Source: Selaginella tamariscina (Eukaryota > Streptophyta > Lycopodiopsida > Selaginellales > Selaginellaceae). Taken from it: 64,000 nucleotides of DNA. Positions 23,714 through 35,270 of the stretch are shown here, piece after piece. Position numbers and translations under genes: made by a program. Each line of letters begins with the position of its first letter. Position 1 is the first letter of the stretch. Where the stretch lies: NCBI GenBank assembly GCA_003024785.1, contig PUQB01000353.1, forward strand, positions 124,001-188,000, given 5' to 3'. A model generated the notes under the pieces. It worked only from the letters and a program-made list of their open reading frames with translations, made no database searches and was not told where the DNA came from.

Positions 23714-24629
23714 CTACTCGTGCGATTCGTCGTTTCCCGGAAGATCCACCGCATCACAACCTTCCATGCAGCAGCACCAACCGGACGTTGTTGCCGGCCT
23801 CCATCCTGGAAATGGGGGACGCCAATCGGGAAACCGTTGACAGCGCCGATACGTGTGTCCAACCTCATCACATGCCCAACAACGAACTGCACGTCCACGT
23901 CCTCGTCCACGGGCCCCACCTTGTGCTGGTACACGAGCGGCAACAGCCTCAACCTCCATCGGAGCAGGTCCATCCCCAACATGGAGTGGAACAAGAGCAC
24001 GTGAAGGCACAAGTGGGAGAGGTGACGACTCATATCGTTGTGCCAGCCTCAAAGCATCGTCAAGAGTCACTGGAGCTAGTGCATGCACAAGCCCCACAAG
24101 GTCTTGACGAAGTGCTGGCCACAACATACCTAACTTGATGCGTTCCGACATGTTAGGTTCTGCACGCAGTAAAAGGCTTCGAAAGCGAACACCAAACTGC
24201 ATCACCGACTCAGATGGCTTGACGAATACGATGCAACTGCTGAAAAGCATCATCACAGTCGTCCGCATGCCCAAATGCACGTTTGAAGATCTCTGGAAGA
24301 TTCCAATCTCCACGAGTTGCAACGTCCAGACCATTGTACCACTGCAACGCCGTCCCTTGAAGACAAGTAGGAAACTCGCGCAAACACTGAACCGTCCCAC
24401 GAATGATATGTGGCAACCACAGTGAAGTGGTCAAACCAATGGTACACATCATCTCCAGGATTTCCGAAAGAAATCCGGCGGACACGGGGGTTTGCAACAT
24501 GAGTAAGGAGGAGTACCCTGTGTGAATGCTGCCATCAACTGAGAATGATTGTTCAGTTGCACACGCATGGCATCCAACAATGCATGAGTAACTGCTCCAC
24601 AGACAAGGATTTGCCTGTTGTGGATTCAT
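23714..24629 (-). mobile_element. Gypsy element: gag region
   Basis: Part of the fossil element. A retrotransposon gag-type capsid region (ALQWYNGL motif) is followed by a basic RG-rich stretch and one CCHC zinc knuckle (CWACDEVGHTYRRC). Confidence 0.85.
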
Positions 24630-24771
24630 GGATGAAGAAGAACAAAATCCACAAGAAAGGAATAGATCTAGACAATGGAAAAGCTAGACCTAAGAAGACA
24701 GAGAAAATTAATAAAAAGACACAAATCCGAGCACTCCGTAGGCAATTAGAGGTGCCCCTCACCTCCACCAA

Positions 24772-24924
24772 TGTGAGAGCTCAGAATATGAAATGTGTAT
24801 CCATTAGTTCAGAAACCCTAACTTATTACAAGAGCGAGTGGTCCCATTGAATCCAATCCGACGGCTATCAAATCCTACGCTAATAATAGTATGTGCACAT
24901 GCAGCCGTACACGTGGATCTTATA
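24772..24924 (-). repeat. 5' LTR of the gypsy element
   Basis: 153 bp, direct repeat of 20,090-20,249. The 4-bp target duplication follows at 24,925. Confidence 0.9.
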
Positions 24925-25007
24925 GATTCAGAAGATGTAAAAAAGATAAAACACGTAAATAATATAGTTTATCTAAGCCATTTAAATACATTAACCATGA
25001 GAATTAA

Positions 25008-26089
25008 GGTCATTTTTCTTACTTCTTAAGTAAGAGTTAAGTTGCTAAGAAAAAAAAAGTTTTGACAGGATTGTAATTGATTTGCACATGTCAATTCTTA
25101 ACTTTTTAACTTAAATTAAGGGATTTTGACAAGGGCAATGAATTGCATATAGATTTACGAATAAAATATTAAGGACAATGGATTTAAATATTACTTTAAT
25201 TTAACTTAAGTTAAAATATACTTTACATTTACATTTAATATTAATTCAATTATTTTTATAATGAATTTAATATTATTATATCAAGTTATATATTTATAGT
25301 ATTCATGATTTAAATAATATGTGCATCCTTAATTTTTATTAACATTTAAAATGGGTTTAATTATTATGAAAATATAAAAATCACGAAATGCTGACTTTAT
25401 ACTCATAAATTTATATACTTATATAATATTGTATATGATAGATAATTAAAATTTTATATATTTTAGATATGATTAAACAAGTAAAAACTTCATGTTTATA
25501 TATACATACGTGTGTTAACGTGTGTGTATACATATATTTGCATTTTATATTTTTATTTATTTAATAAAAAAGTTACAGTATATATTCTATTTCTAATATA
25601 CATCCTTTTTCATATTTCAAGTTTATCTTGAAACAATAATATTTATTATGTCACAAAAAGAAATAAATAATAATAATAAAAAAGAATTAATAATTTCTAA
25701 ATTAGTGCCTAAATAGTGTAAATTATATAAATAATAAAATAATACACATTACATATGAAAAATAATTTTATTTTAAATAAAAAAAATAAATACAAAAGGT
25801 TATGAAAAAACTAATATGAAATTCCATTATCGGAAAGAGACCGTTAAGGGTGGCTACCCCTCCCTTAAATTTTCTTTATAAAATGTTATTATTTCCTTAA
25901 AATAAGTTAAGTTAAAGGATTATTACAAATTCACTGTTCTTAACAGTCAAACCCTTAAAAAACCTTGAGTAAGTGATTCAACGCATTTAACAATCAAACC
26001 CTTAAAGTGGTTACTCAATTTAAGGGCGAGTGCGAATCTATTTTCCCTTACTTAAGCCCACTTAAGTTAAGGGCTAGTGCGAAACGACC
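25008..26089. mobile_element. MITE-like 1.08-kb insertion, family uncertain
   Basis: Very AT-rich and without an ORF. The ends are inverted and imperfectly similar: GGTCATTTTT at the left, and GGTCGTTTCG in reverse complement at the right. Subterminal TTAAGT-type repeats follow, and a unit close to AAGGGC-AGTGCGAA occurs twice near the right end. Blocks 0 and V lack the segment at the matching place, so it is an insertion. The ends recall PIF/Harbinger-like MITEs, but I do not find the TWA target duplication that family makes: TAA precedes the left end and GAA follows the right. The family is therefore open. Confidence 0.6.
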
Positions 26090-26139
26090 GAAAACTTTAT
26101 AATGCATGTGCGGACCGTTGGGATAGAATATACCACATC

Positions 26140-27281
26140 TAGTTTGTAACCCTAGTTCTTAGAAATGGGTATTTTTCTAGTTGTTTTCCTGCATTTTGCA
26201 TCATTTATTTCAGAAATTGTTCATTTATTGTCTAATTTTCTTACATTGTTTTACTACACACACTGGGAGCGCCAGAAGAATGCAGCACTATTAGAGCTTG
26301 ACAGAAGAAACAGAATCCTCAAATCCAAGCTCTTGGAATCAAACAAGGTTCTTATTCATATGCACATAACATGACTGTATACATGTACAATGTAGACACG
26401 CACACGCACACTCCCACGCATACACACAAAGAAACAAGCAAAAGTTGATGATCTTGGTTTCCATACAGGAAGCAGATGGAGTATCCTCCCAACTGGAGGA
26501 CATGCAGGAGGGCATACTACATGCATTGAGAGACAGTCCTTTAAGAAGAACACAAATTATATGTCTCAAAACTCATCAATACTTCTACAAGCATTTGAAA
26601 CGCAGGTTTGTTTACTTAACATTTGAAAGTGTGTATTTTTTTAATTCATTTAATTTATACGTTCATTTATAATTATATGCGAATATTGTAGCACATAAAT
26701 CTTCTGTTTAACATTAACATGTTGTTAAATATTATGTTCTGCTAGGGAGTAACATCTCGTAGGAAAGGCAAAAGAATGCGGCGGCTTTGCTGGAGCTTGA
26801 ACAACGTAATCAACAGCTAGTTTCCTTACTTAAGGTATGTATATACGTTCCTGTCGGTAAACCTCTCTCTCTTCTGTCTCTCTCTCTCTCACTCACACAC
26901 ACACACACACTTGTTTTGTAGTCAAAAGAACAGAGGGAAGTGGAAAATGAACAAGAAAAAGAGCTTATTGAAGAAGGCTTTATAAGGGGGCAGGAATACA
27001 TGCGTCTATTTGCACAAGTGCGGACTATACAAAGCTCTGCGGTACATCTCACACAGCGTATATGGCTGTCCAGGCGTATGAATGCAGTGCTCTCGTGCTT
27101 GGCTCGTTTTGTCAAGAACTCAAGGAAAAAGATGGTGATCTCTCTCTATTTCGGTTGTGCGCGTCCACATATATGTTATGTGTCTAAAGGTTTTCATGTT
27201 TGCTCTCTTACGCACCTGACGAGAATATACACAAGCCCATATATATGTCCCTGTATGGTTTGATTATTTCCACAGCTACAT

Positions 27282-27343
<62 letters not shown>

Positions 27344-27865
27344 CAGCACCTTTCTCACAAATACAACTGGCAAAGTGGAGATTCTTTGTAAAGTAGAGAG
27401 CGCGAATTCTAAGTAAATCATTTGCTGTATTTACTGCAAGACAGGCAAGGGCTAGTATCACCAAGAAGCTTACTACAATAGCGGATAAACACAGGAAGAA
27501 AGCACACTTTCTACGTATCTTCCGCTCCTGTGTTGCTGCATTCAATTCAAAAAGTCTCTTAGAGAAAGGTGTGTGTGCGCGCGCGTGCCTGTGTGCACGA
27601 CAGGTTACAATGTATAATAAAGGATATAATATTTGTATGCTTGTAAGTTGTATGTTTGTACATGTCTTATAGTCGTTTACACACAGATATAGATAGTTAT
27701 ATGTACCTAACAAATGAATATATGCATGCATATATATGTGTTTAAAATGTGTATATATATGTTATTAATATTCTCACATATTGCGATGGCTGACAGAACA
27801 CATACTAAAAGAGTGGCATGGAGATATTCTTTGACACTGTAGCAGTCGAATTAATGATCAACTGT
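26140..27865 (+). pseudogene. SK 5' fragment, exons 1-6 (block II)
   Basis: It holds exon 1 (about 26,263-26,348, WERQKNAALLELDRRN), exon 2 (about 26,468-26,605), exon 3 (about 26,745-26,835, a second LLELEQRNQQL coiled coil), exon 4 (26,922-27,135, the tryptophan repeat region with RRMNAV), exon 5 (about 27,370-27,570) and the first part of exon 6 (about 27,795-27,865). There it is fused to RELCH exon 7. Exon 6 has lost bases and its frame is broken. Its leader (from about 26,140) carries the telo-box-like element with one A missing. It is the second SK copy of the unit, cut by the tandem duplication junction. Confidence 0.8.
27286..27343. repeat. Compound (TG)n(AG)n microsatellite in the SK intron 4
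   Basis: About 16 TG units pass into about 13 AG units between SK exons 4 and 5. The same compound tract is longer at 61,005-61,097 and almost absent at 55,550-55,562. Confidence 0.9.
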
Positions 27866-29836
27866 TTAGTGAACATTACCACGTGATGGTTGTCAAGCCC
27901 ATATCACTTGGTGATGATTCTCAATTATCCAGTCTTAGGTCCACTATCTCAACTAGAATTTCGAGTAAGTCTATAATTATAGTAGATTTCTACATCAATA
28001 TACGTTATTTAGTACATTATGTGCTTGTATTATGACACACACGCGCGTGCGCGCACATAACAATATATGTTAAAACCTATATATAACTATATAAATAAAT
28101 AAATATATATATATCTTCGCAGGTCTCAAACCACAAACAGAAACTGCTCCATATTTGGCTTTTAAGTGCATTCTTACCGGGGGTGCTTACTGACACAACT
28201 ACATTATCAACCTTTCTAAAGAACTTAGTGTTAGATTCATCACTTAAACATGGCTTATGGAGCTGTGTTCAAACTGCGGAGCTTATAGAATCCATCACAT
28301 TCCTCTGGTATATGAAAGTTTATTGTGTGTTACAGTGTATTTAATAACTTATTATATTTAATTGTGCAAATTACAGTTCATTTGTGCAACACCATGAAAT
28401 CATCACAAGTGTTTTCTGGGAGCTCGTTCTCAATACGAACGCCAGTGTCAAAGTACATACTGCCCTTCTTCTCAAGGAAGTAAGCTGTTGTGTGCATGTG
28501 CCTGTGTACACTCACATTCATATTTGACATATACAAATTTATTTTCATGTATACGATTGGATACAGCCTATAATAGCTGTGTTTTATGTATAATGGTTGT
28601 TGTATCAGGTTCCTTACGCTAGCGTTCAACTTGTAACACAGCAATTGCTTCCTGTACTTGTTACTTTGGCATCAGACACAAATCTCAAAGTTAAATACAC
28701 AAGCATAGCTGCGTTCGGCGTTGTTGCTCAACATTTTGCCCATGACAGGTGCGCTTTTCATGCGTGTGTGTACACACAAACACACACACACAGGCTTTCA
28801 TGTGTATGTGTGTGGTTTTTATGTCTAGGTACATTGTACCTTGATAAAGCAACAGCGGGAGCAGAATCTCTCTCTCTCATACACACACACACATTTTGTT
28901 ATCTATATGGACTATCTTGATTATATTAATCGTATGATTACTACGTTGTAGGTTACTGCGCAAATGGATGGTTTCCTAGACGACGGCTCCAATGAAGCAG
29001 TTATAGGGGTTGTCCGCACATTAGCTTCTGCAGTCCCATTGGCTGCACCTGCTCTTCGAGACTATATCTATACTATGTACACACACGCACACATACACGT
29101 CATATTTTGTACTCATAGGCACCTTCTGAAAAATATTGATACATTGTATCTGTGAATATGTAAATGTAAGTTGTCTACACACCCATAATGAATTCTTTTC
29201 TGTTGCCTTGACAAGGAATGCTGCTCCACATTTGCTGCAGAAGTTGTTGGTTTTAACTGCAGATTCCATGGGAACGAATCCAAAGCGTCAATGAGAGAAA
29301 GCGGATGTTTTCTGTGAAGCTATTCGTTCTTTAAATGGCACAGGTAATTATGCAGCTGTTGCTTCAACATATAGGTATACGGGCTTCCGTATGTATGTAT
29401 GCCATCTATATAATCTATCTCCCCCCCCTTAATTACACACGCAAATTCTAACGCATGATCCAGCACACAAGGAAGCATTGGAGATGATAACAAGAGAGAG
29501 ATCTGCGGGAAAGTTTGAAGCCATCACCAAAGTTGTGAATGCTCATCTCAGCATGTCCACCAGGTCCATGAGTGCCATCTTTGGTGAATCTACACCCTCC
29601 ACACCACAGGTTTGTACATACATACATGTACGCATCAAGAGTATATATGTATAGATAGAGATTCACATATAATACCTATAACTGAAAAATAAACAGATGT
29701 ATTTCTTTTATGCATGCGTGTGTGTGTGTGTTTCATTATTTCAACTGTTTACAGCCAATATCTGAGCAACCATCAAGCCCAACTCAACCAGGAAGAAGGC
29801 GTGTTGAAAAGAATGATGAGGAACAAACTTTGGTAG
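27866..29836 (+). pseudogene. RELCH-like 3' half, exons 7-14 (block II)
   Basis: Begins inside the seventh exon of block I (GEHYHVMVVKP) and continues: 28,123-28,307, 28,377-28,479, 28,609-28,748, 28,952-about 29,068 (QMDGFLDDGSNEAVIGVV, here better preserved than in block I), about 29,212-29,343, about 29,457-29,609 (first third missing) and about 29,755-29,836, ending RNKLW. The final exon carries a GRR insertion region absent from block I. With no start, a truncated first exon and a shortened penultimate exon, it cannot make a RELCH protein. Confidence 0.85.
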
Positions 29837-31879
29837 GAGGTAAGTAATTTGTTACCAGAAATAACTAAGCATACCGTTGAACTCGGGCAACTGTAAATAG
29901 CTGGCAGTATTTTAGCAATTAATCTTATATTTTTTAAATAATAATTGTTCGTATAAAATAATCTGTTATGTTTATTAGCTATAAACTCTACTTTAAGGCT
30001 CTTTTAGGAAATTAGTTATATTTTCACTTTCGTAAAATAAATATAAAGTATAAGTTCATGGTCTTTGCATCTAAGGCTTTATATGTGTGTGTGTCTCTGT
30101 ACGTATGTAAACAATAAATCTTTTAGTTTAATAAACATGACAAACAATAAATTAGATTTTTTATTTTATCTTGTAGGCTTTATAGCCACGTCTAATGAAG
30201 AATGCATATACCACCTGTATATAAGTTTGTTCATATTGCTGTTTAAAAAGCATAACCATATGAAATTATTAAAGTCTGAATTTAATTTATATTATGTAAG
30301 AGATTCCACATCAATTGGGATAATTTATTGCATCCACTTTTTAAACCATGCTTATTTTTTTCATTTTGCATCAATTAATTTGAAAATTCAGTATTTGTTT
30401 TTAACAAGTTATTTATTTTATTACATAGTTAAAGAATTTAGGATAACACTGGATGCACAAAAAGAATGCACCAACAAAGCTCTTGACTTATGTTACATAA
30501 TACTATTATATTATATTATAGCAAAGTAAATGTATTTTTATTATTCGTTTCGATTTATATGTCAATTTGTAACTCATAAAATTCGAATATAAAGATTAAT
30601 TTTAATGTCTTTAATCCTAATCATCATTAATAACTAAATAAAATGTAGTTTAAATCTTCATAATAATTTGAAGTTATAGTGTTTAAGATAATATTAATAA
30701 CATTATCAATTGAAATAGTAATAAATGTATGATTTAAACATTTATAAAATAAATGAGGGTAATTTTATCAATAATTTTCCATTATAAATAACAAATTTAA
30801 TACATAAAAGCATTATTTGATTTAATAAAAATGTTCTTTAACTAGAAAATTTACTTTATTTAAAGTTCGATATATTTAGTGTTATATTTAATTAATTATG
30901 GTAACAATAATTTAGTACCTTGTAAACATTTAACAACACACACAAACTTAATGCTACTTTAATCCTATAAAGAATTTAAAAACAAATTCTATGCATGTAA
31001 ACATTCAACACGTGCACCACGACCTGAGATCATGTAAATGATCTTTAATGTCAAGCCTCAACCTTAACACACACACACACACACACACACAAACACTCAA
31101 AAACTTCCTACGATGTAAGTGCTTGATAACGGGGAATAGACGTAAAGCAGCGTACAACATATTAATGTATGCTATGATATAAACAATTATACAATGGGAT
31201 ATATCAATAACTAATTTAAATATATGTTTTTATGTATATATATATACATTAATAATGGTGGTAATTTTGGTATATTTAGAAGTTACTAAAGATATTTATG
31301 GTACAACTAATCTTATATTAATATAACCTATTAATTTATAAAATAATCTCAACATACTAAGAAATATATATTTTTTTTATATAAACCCTAAGATTGAATA
31401 CAAGGATACAAAAGTTTTTTGTCTCTGTGTATTTACTGTGTTGTCTCTCACAAATATATATTGCCACTAGATTTTATTATTATATTTATATTATATTTAT
31501 AGACGTGCACTTGTCACATAATTTTAAGTAGTCTTATCCCTAGATAAAGGATGGTTCTTTTCTTTTTTGAATTTTAAAATATGCCTTTTGAACTTTAAAT
31601 TTTGAATTCATCGGTTAACCCCTTAACCTTTGGAATACTATCTGTTTAATTCATAATCCAGTGAGAATTTTAATCAATGTTCAATTCATTGATAATAATT
31701 TCTAATTAAATTATTCAATTAAAATTAATTAAATAAATTATATTTTAACAAAGTTAATATTTGGGCAAATTAATTAATTAATACACATTTTGTATATGTT
31801 ACTTCGACTCCTGTATATTATATAGTGAGTATATCGATCTGGTAATTGAACGTCCCTATTCTTTTGATTCATCAGCAGT
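29837..31879. other. LRR upstream region, block II
   Basis: AT-rich. It holds the old SK exon 1 relic (30,360-30,487, with a block-specific deletion) and a stretch at about 31,010-31,065 found only in this block that carries the 11-mer of the inversion hairpin. A CA run follows at 31,067-31,090, then the telo-box at 31,383-31,391. The exon-like AFKIVGDV piece is absent. A 154-codon open frame at 30,065-30,529 is not supported as a gene. Confidence 0.6.
31383..31391 (+). promoter_or_regulatory. Telo-box-like AAACCCTAA upstream of the LRR gene
   Basis: Plant telo-boxes (AAACCCTAA) are known promoter elements near 5' ends of genes. Here the motif lies about 490 bp upstream of the LRR start, and is repeated at 13,710-13,718, 40,910-40,918 and, with one change, 50,675-50,683. 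Function is inferred from the motif alone. Confidence 0.4.
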
Positions 31880-34041
31880 ATGCTCATTCTAGTGATTTTT
31901 ACTCTTCTGCTTGTAAATTTCTCATTATCTCATTCACCATGTCCACCGATTGACAATGAAATTGAAGCTTTGAAACTCTTGAGAAACGGGTTGAACATCT
32001 CATTCTGGAACGACACAGTTCATCCCAACAATTGGCAAGGTATAAAATGGAACTCACACGGTCAAGTGGAGAGCATAACCTTGCTCAATCACAGTCTCAA
32101 AGGAACTCTCAACTCCGTGTGGGATGGACTTCCTTCCTTGACTATTCTCGATCTTTCACAGAATGCTATCACAGATATCAAAATCTTCCATTGCAGTACC
32201 AAAAACAACAGCAACATCAAAGAATTGAATCTGAGCTCCAACTTATTGCACGAGATTCCCCAGAATCTCCCCAACAACCTGGTGGTTTTGGATCTCAGTA
32301 ATAACTCTTTGAATGACAGGATTCCTAAGTTCGACTCTCTGCGCGTTCTCAACTTGTCCTTGAACAACTTCACTGGGGATGTGTATTTCGGGGACATGTC
32401 GAGCTTCAAGTGTTGGACCTCAGTTACAACAGATTCAATGGCTCCATTTCGAACTTATCACAGTGCAGAGTATTCAATCCCTTAATCTTTCGTATAACGA
32501 GCTTGGAGGGGTCATCCCCAACGAAGTCTTCCGACAAATGAGGAATTTAACACGCCTCATCTTGTCAGATAATCACTTTGTTGGAGGAATACCAACACTC
32601 GAGAATTGTTATAATCTTTCTTATGTTAAACTCACAGCTAACAATTTGAGTGGAGGAATACCTTCAAGCCTTGGAAGACTTCCAGAGCTCTACATTCTCA
32701 GTGTTGGTTACAACATGCTGTCGGGCCAACTTGTATTTGAAGCTGGGAGTTTCCTTAAGTTAGAAGTATTGTTTTTTAAGAGGAAATAACTTTGAAGGGA
32801 CTCTCCTAGCAGCTTAGGAGGCCTGCAGAGGTTGAGGAAACTAGATCTAGGTGAAAATGGCTTCACTGGCAATCTACCTCTGAGATAAGTAACTGCTCGC
32901 TGCTCGAAGCACTTTTGGTCAATGACAACATGCTAAGTGGTCCTATTCCTGTTGATCTTTCTAAACTCAATCGTCTTCGTAAGTTGGTTTTGGAAGGGAA
33001 CTTGATTTCCGGGGAAATCCCTCCAGAGTTGTCCAATTGCTCTCAACTTGAATTCTTGTTTTTACAAAATAACAGCTTCACAGGCAGACTGCCGGAGAAC
33101 CTCGGGGACATGCACAACTTGCTGTTTTTATCAATTTCATACAACAAACTTAGTGGTAACATCCCAGCAACATACAAGAACTTTACGTCGTTATTGGAGT
33201 TTGATGTTGCCAATAATATGCTCTCCGGAGAAATTCCTATGGCACTTGGAGAGCTTCAATCTCTTCAGCTTTTGTTTTTAGGCAGCAACCGATTCTCTGG
33301 GGATGTTCCCTGGTGGTTTCGAACATGACACGGCTTCGGGTGGTACAACTCTCAAACAATAGCTTCACTGGACAGATACCACCGAGCATTTCTTATCTTT
33401 TCCAAGATGTGCTGTTATACAATAAGAGCACGGAGGAGTATCCTCTAGTGCAAACCTCAGGCTTGACATACGCAGTATATGCATTACGCATAACTCTTCA
33501 ACTCTCACATAACGTTAACTGGGAGTATTCCACCTGAAGTTGGGAATATGCATAAGCTACAAGTGTTGGACTTGAAGTGGTAACTCCTCAGTGGTTCAAT
33601 TCCAGCCAACCTCGGACACGCTAGGCAAACTCTTGAAGCTCAATCTGTCAATGAACGAGCTTACTGGTCACATCCCGACCTCTCTTGCGGATCTTTCTTT
33701 CCTCTCATCTCTTGACGTGTCTTACAACCGTCTCGAAGGCAGGATTCCGCAGTCCACACAGTTTCTGACATTTCCGAATGCGTCTTTCGTCGGTAATCAG
33801 TTGTGCGGAGCTCCACTTGGTGAATGTAGTTTGCCAACTCAAGATTCCCTCTCTGGATGTTGACCGTTTCTAAGGAGCAACTTATGCAGGTGGATTCCGT
33901 GGTGATATTTGCAGTTACTTTCTTATATGCATTCTTCATCAGTTCCCTTGGTACGTACTTTGCACTCTCTCGCATCAGGTTTCGGGCACCAAAGATCTTC
34001 AGTATTACGAAAACATATCCCATGTAGTGAATAAACTTTAA
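31880..34041 (+). pseudogene. LRR receptor-like protein pseudogene, block II (best 5' end)
   Basis: Has the longest intact N-terminal part: from ATG 31,880 about 200 codons are open and give a hydrophobic signal peptide (MLILVIFTLLLVNFSLSHS), the N-terminal cap with CPPIDNEIEALKLL and the first six LRRs. Later pieces are open at about 32,379-32,789, 32,915-33,328, 33,313-33,537 and 33,591-33,863. The C-terminal cap is followed by a membrane span and tail, stop at 34,039-34,041. Breaks include one base missing near 33,318 and two missing near 33,513. There is no kinase domain. Between the last LRRs is a non-LRR island (KSTEEYPLVQTSG, about 33,420-33,480), a layout resembling the island of the PSKR/BRI1 group. 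Confidence 0.88.
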
Positions 34042-35270
34042 AAAGGGTATTAAATTGACTACCACACTCTCTCTTTCTCCTCTTTACGCAGCAAATTTGT
34101 TATTAAAAATGTAAATTAACTGTTAACATGTGCCAGTCAAGAAACTATTTGTTTCTTGACTGATATGTTAATATTATCTCCTCATCAAAATATATAAAAA
34201 CTCTAAGTACATTGTAATAGAAATTACTTTAAAAAAGTAACAAACTAATTTAGCGTTTTATTATTATTAGCAATTACAATAAATTAGTAGTTTACTGCTT
34301 ATATTTAAAAAGTTGCAATTTAAAATGTTTAAAATCTTTTCTGAGGAATAAGTTCCTTCAGCAAATATAAACTGTATGTTCTTGTAAAGAACATCTGCTA
34401 TTCAATATAGTACAATTTTAAATTTTTCACTTTATAAATACCAATATAGTACATTAATCAAGTGAATTATTTTCATTAACCATTTTATTACATAGGGTAT
34501 TCAACTCTCATTATACGTTTATATATATACCACGTGTGTGTGTGTGTGAACTATCTTTTTCGTAAGTTTCTTCGAGCATACAAATAAGAGACGTGTAACA
34601 CACAAGCTTTTCAGTTCAAAAGTGAGGACAGCAGAGTGATTGAAGAAAGCTTTAGTCTAGGATAAATTTGTCTAATTTGCAGAACTTTTGACTATACAAA
34701 ACTCCGTTCTTGTGCACTACTACACGGCTTAACTGAAGACTTTTCAGCAGGAACATCCTTATCAAGATCTTTTCAACACTTGAAATTACATAAAGTGTAC
34801 AGTTTCTACAATAATGCATGCAGACACACATCTGTTGACTTGAATTATATACTGTCTACAGTAAAGCATAGTTATGCAGCTCTAACAAACATTTTCTAAG
34901 ATTTCTAAATTTAATATAACGATGTAGCAGCCTGTTAAATTAGCTTATACATATCCCACACAGGACCATTATATTAATAATACCTATAGCCGTGTAAAAC
35001 AGACTACACCACAAATGTATTTTTTGTGTACTTATTTAAAAGTTAGGTTTTAAAACCAAACGTGATTAAAAATGCTCATCACTTCACATCAACGATTATA
35101 CACATAAAAACAAAACATTATAAAAAGCATAGGTCTTAATAATTATTAATACATTACTAGTATGCAACCTATATTCTGTTTTCTATAATATACACGCATA
35201 CATACGTGTCTTTACAGTCCCATTGTATCAGTCTATAAAACTAGCGTAAGATGATATAGAATATACCACA
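34042..35270. other. Spacer between LRR and SK copies, block II
   Basis: AT-rich, no gene. It contains a faint relic of the opposite-facing tRNA near 34,985-35,010. Confidence 0.6.

Larger units (their letters stand above)
20090..24924 (-). mobile_element. Ty3/gypsy LTR retrotransposon, broken
   Basis: A 4.8-kb element on the minus strand, with LTRs at 24,772-24,924 (5') and 20,090-20,249 (3') that begin TG and end CA-like in element sense. A purine-rich tract adjoins the 3' LTR at about 20,250-20,266, and a TGG-starting primer-binding-site candidate adjoins the 5' LTR. The order gag - protease - reverse transcriptase - RNase H - integrase is that of Ty3/gypsy. A 4-bp target duplication GATT (20,086-20,089 and 24,925-24,928) and an empty paralogous site in block 0 support one insertion into block II. 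It is broken in several places. The LTRs differ by roughly four or five substitutions plus small length differences, so the insertion is fairly young and postdates the duplication of the block. Confidence 0.93.

Noticed and set aside
20090-24924. Chromovirus (chromodomain gypsy) assignment
   Set aside because: After the GPY/F-type module I see only a proline-rich end, with no chromodomain motif. Lineage placement needs a tree.
25008-26089. Confident PIF/Harbinger assignment of the insertion
   Set aside because: The required three-base TWA target duplication is not found (TAA before, GAA after), and the terminal repeats are imperfect.
30065-30529. 154-codon open frame on the plus strand
   Set aside because: It lies in the decayed LRR upstream region, includes the old SK exon 1 relic, has AT-rich codon content with no domain, and is not conserved as a frame in the other blocks.
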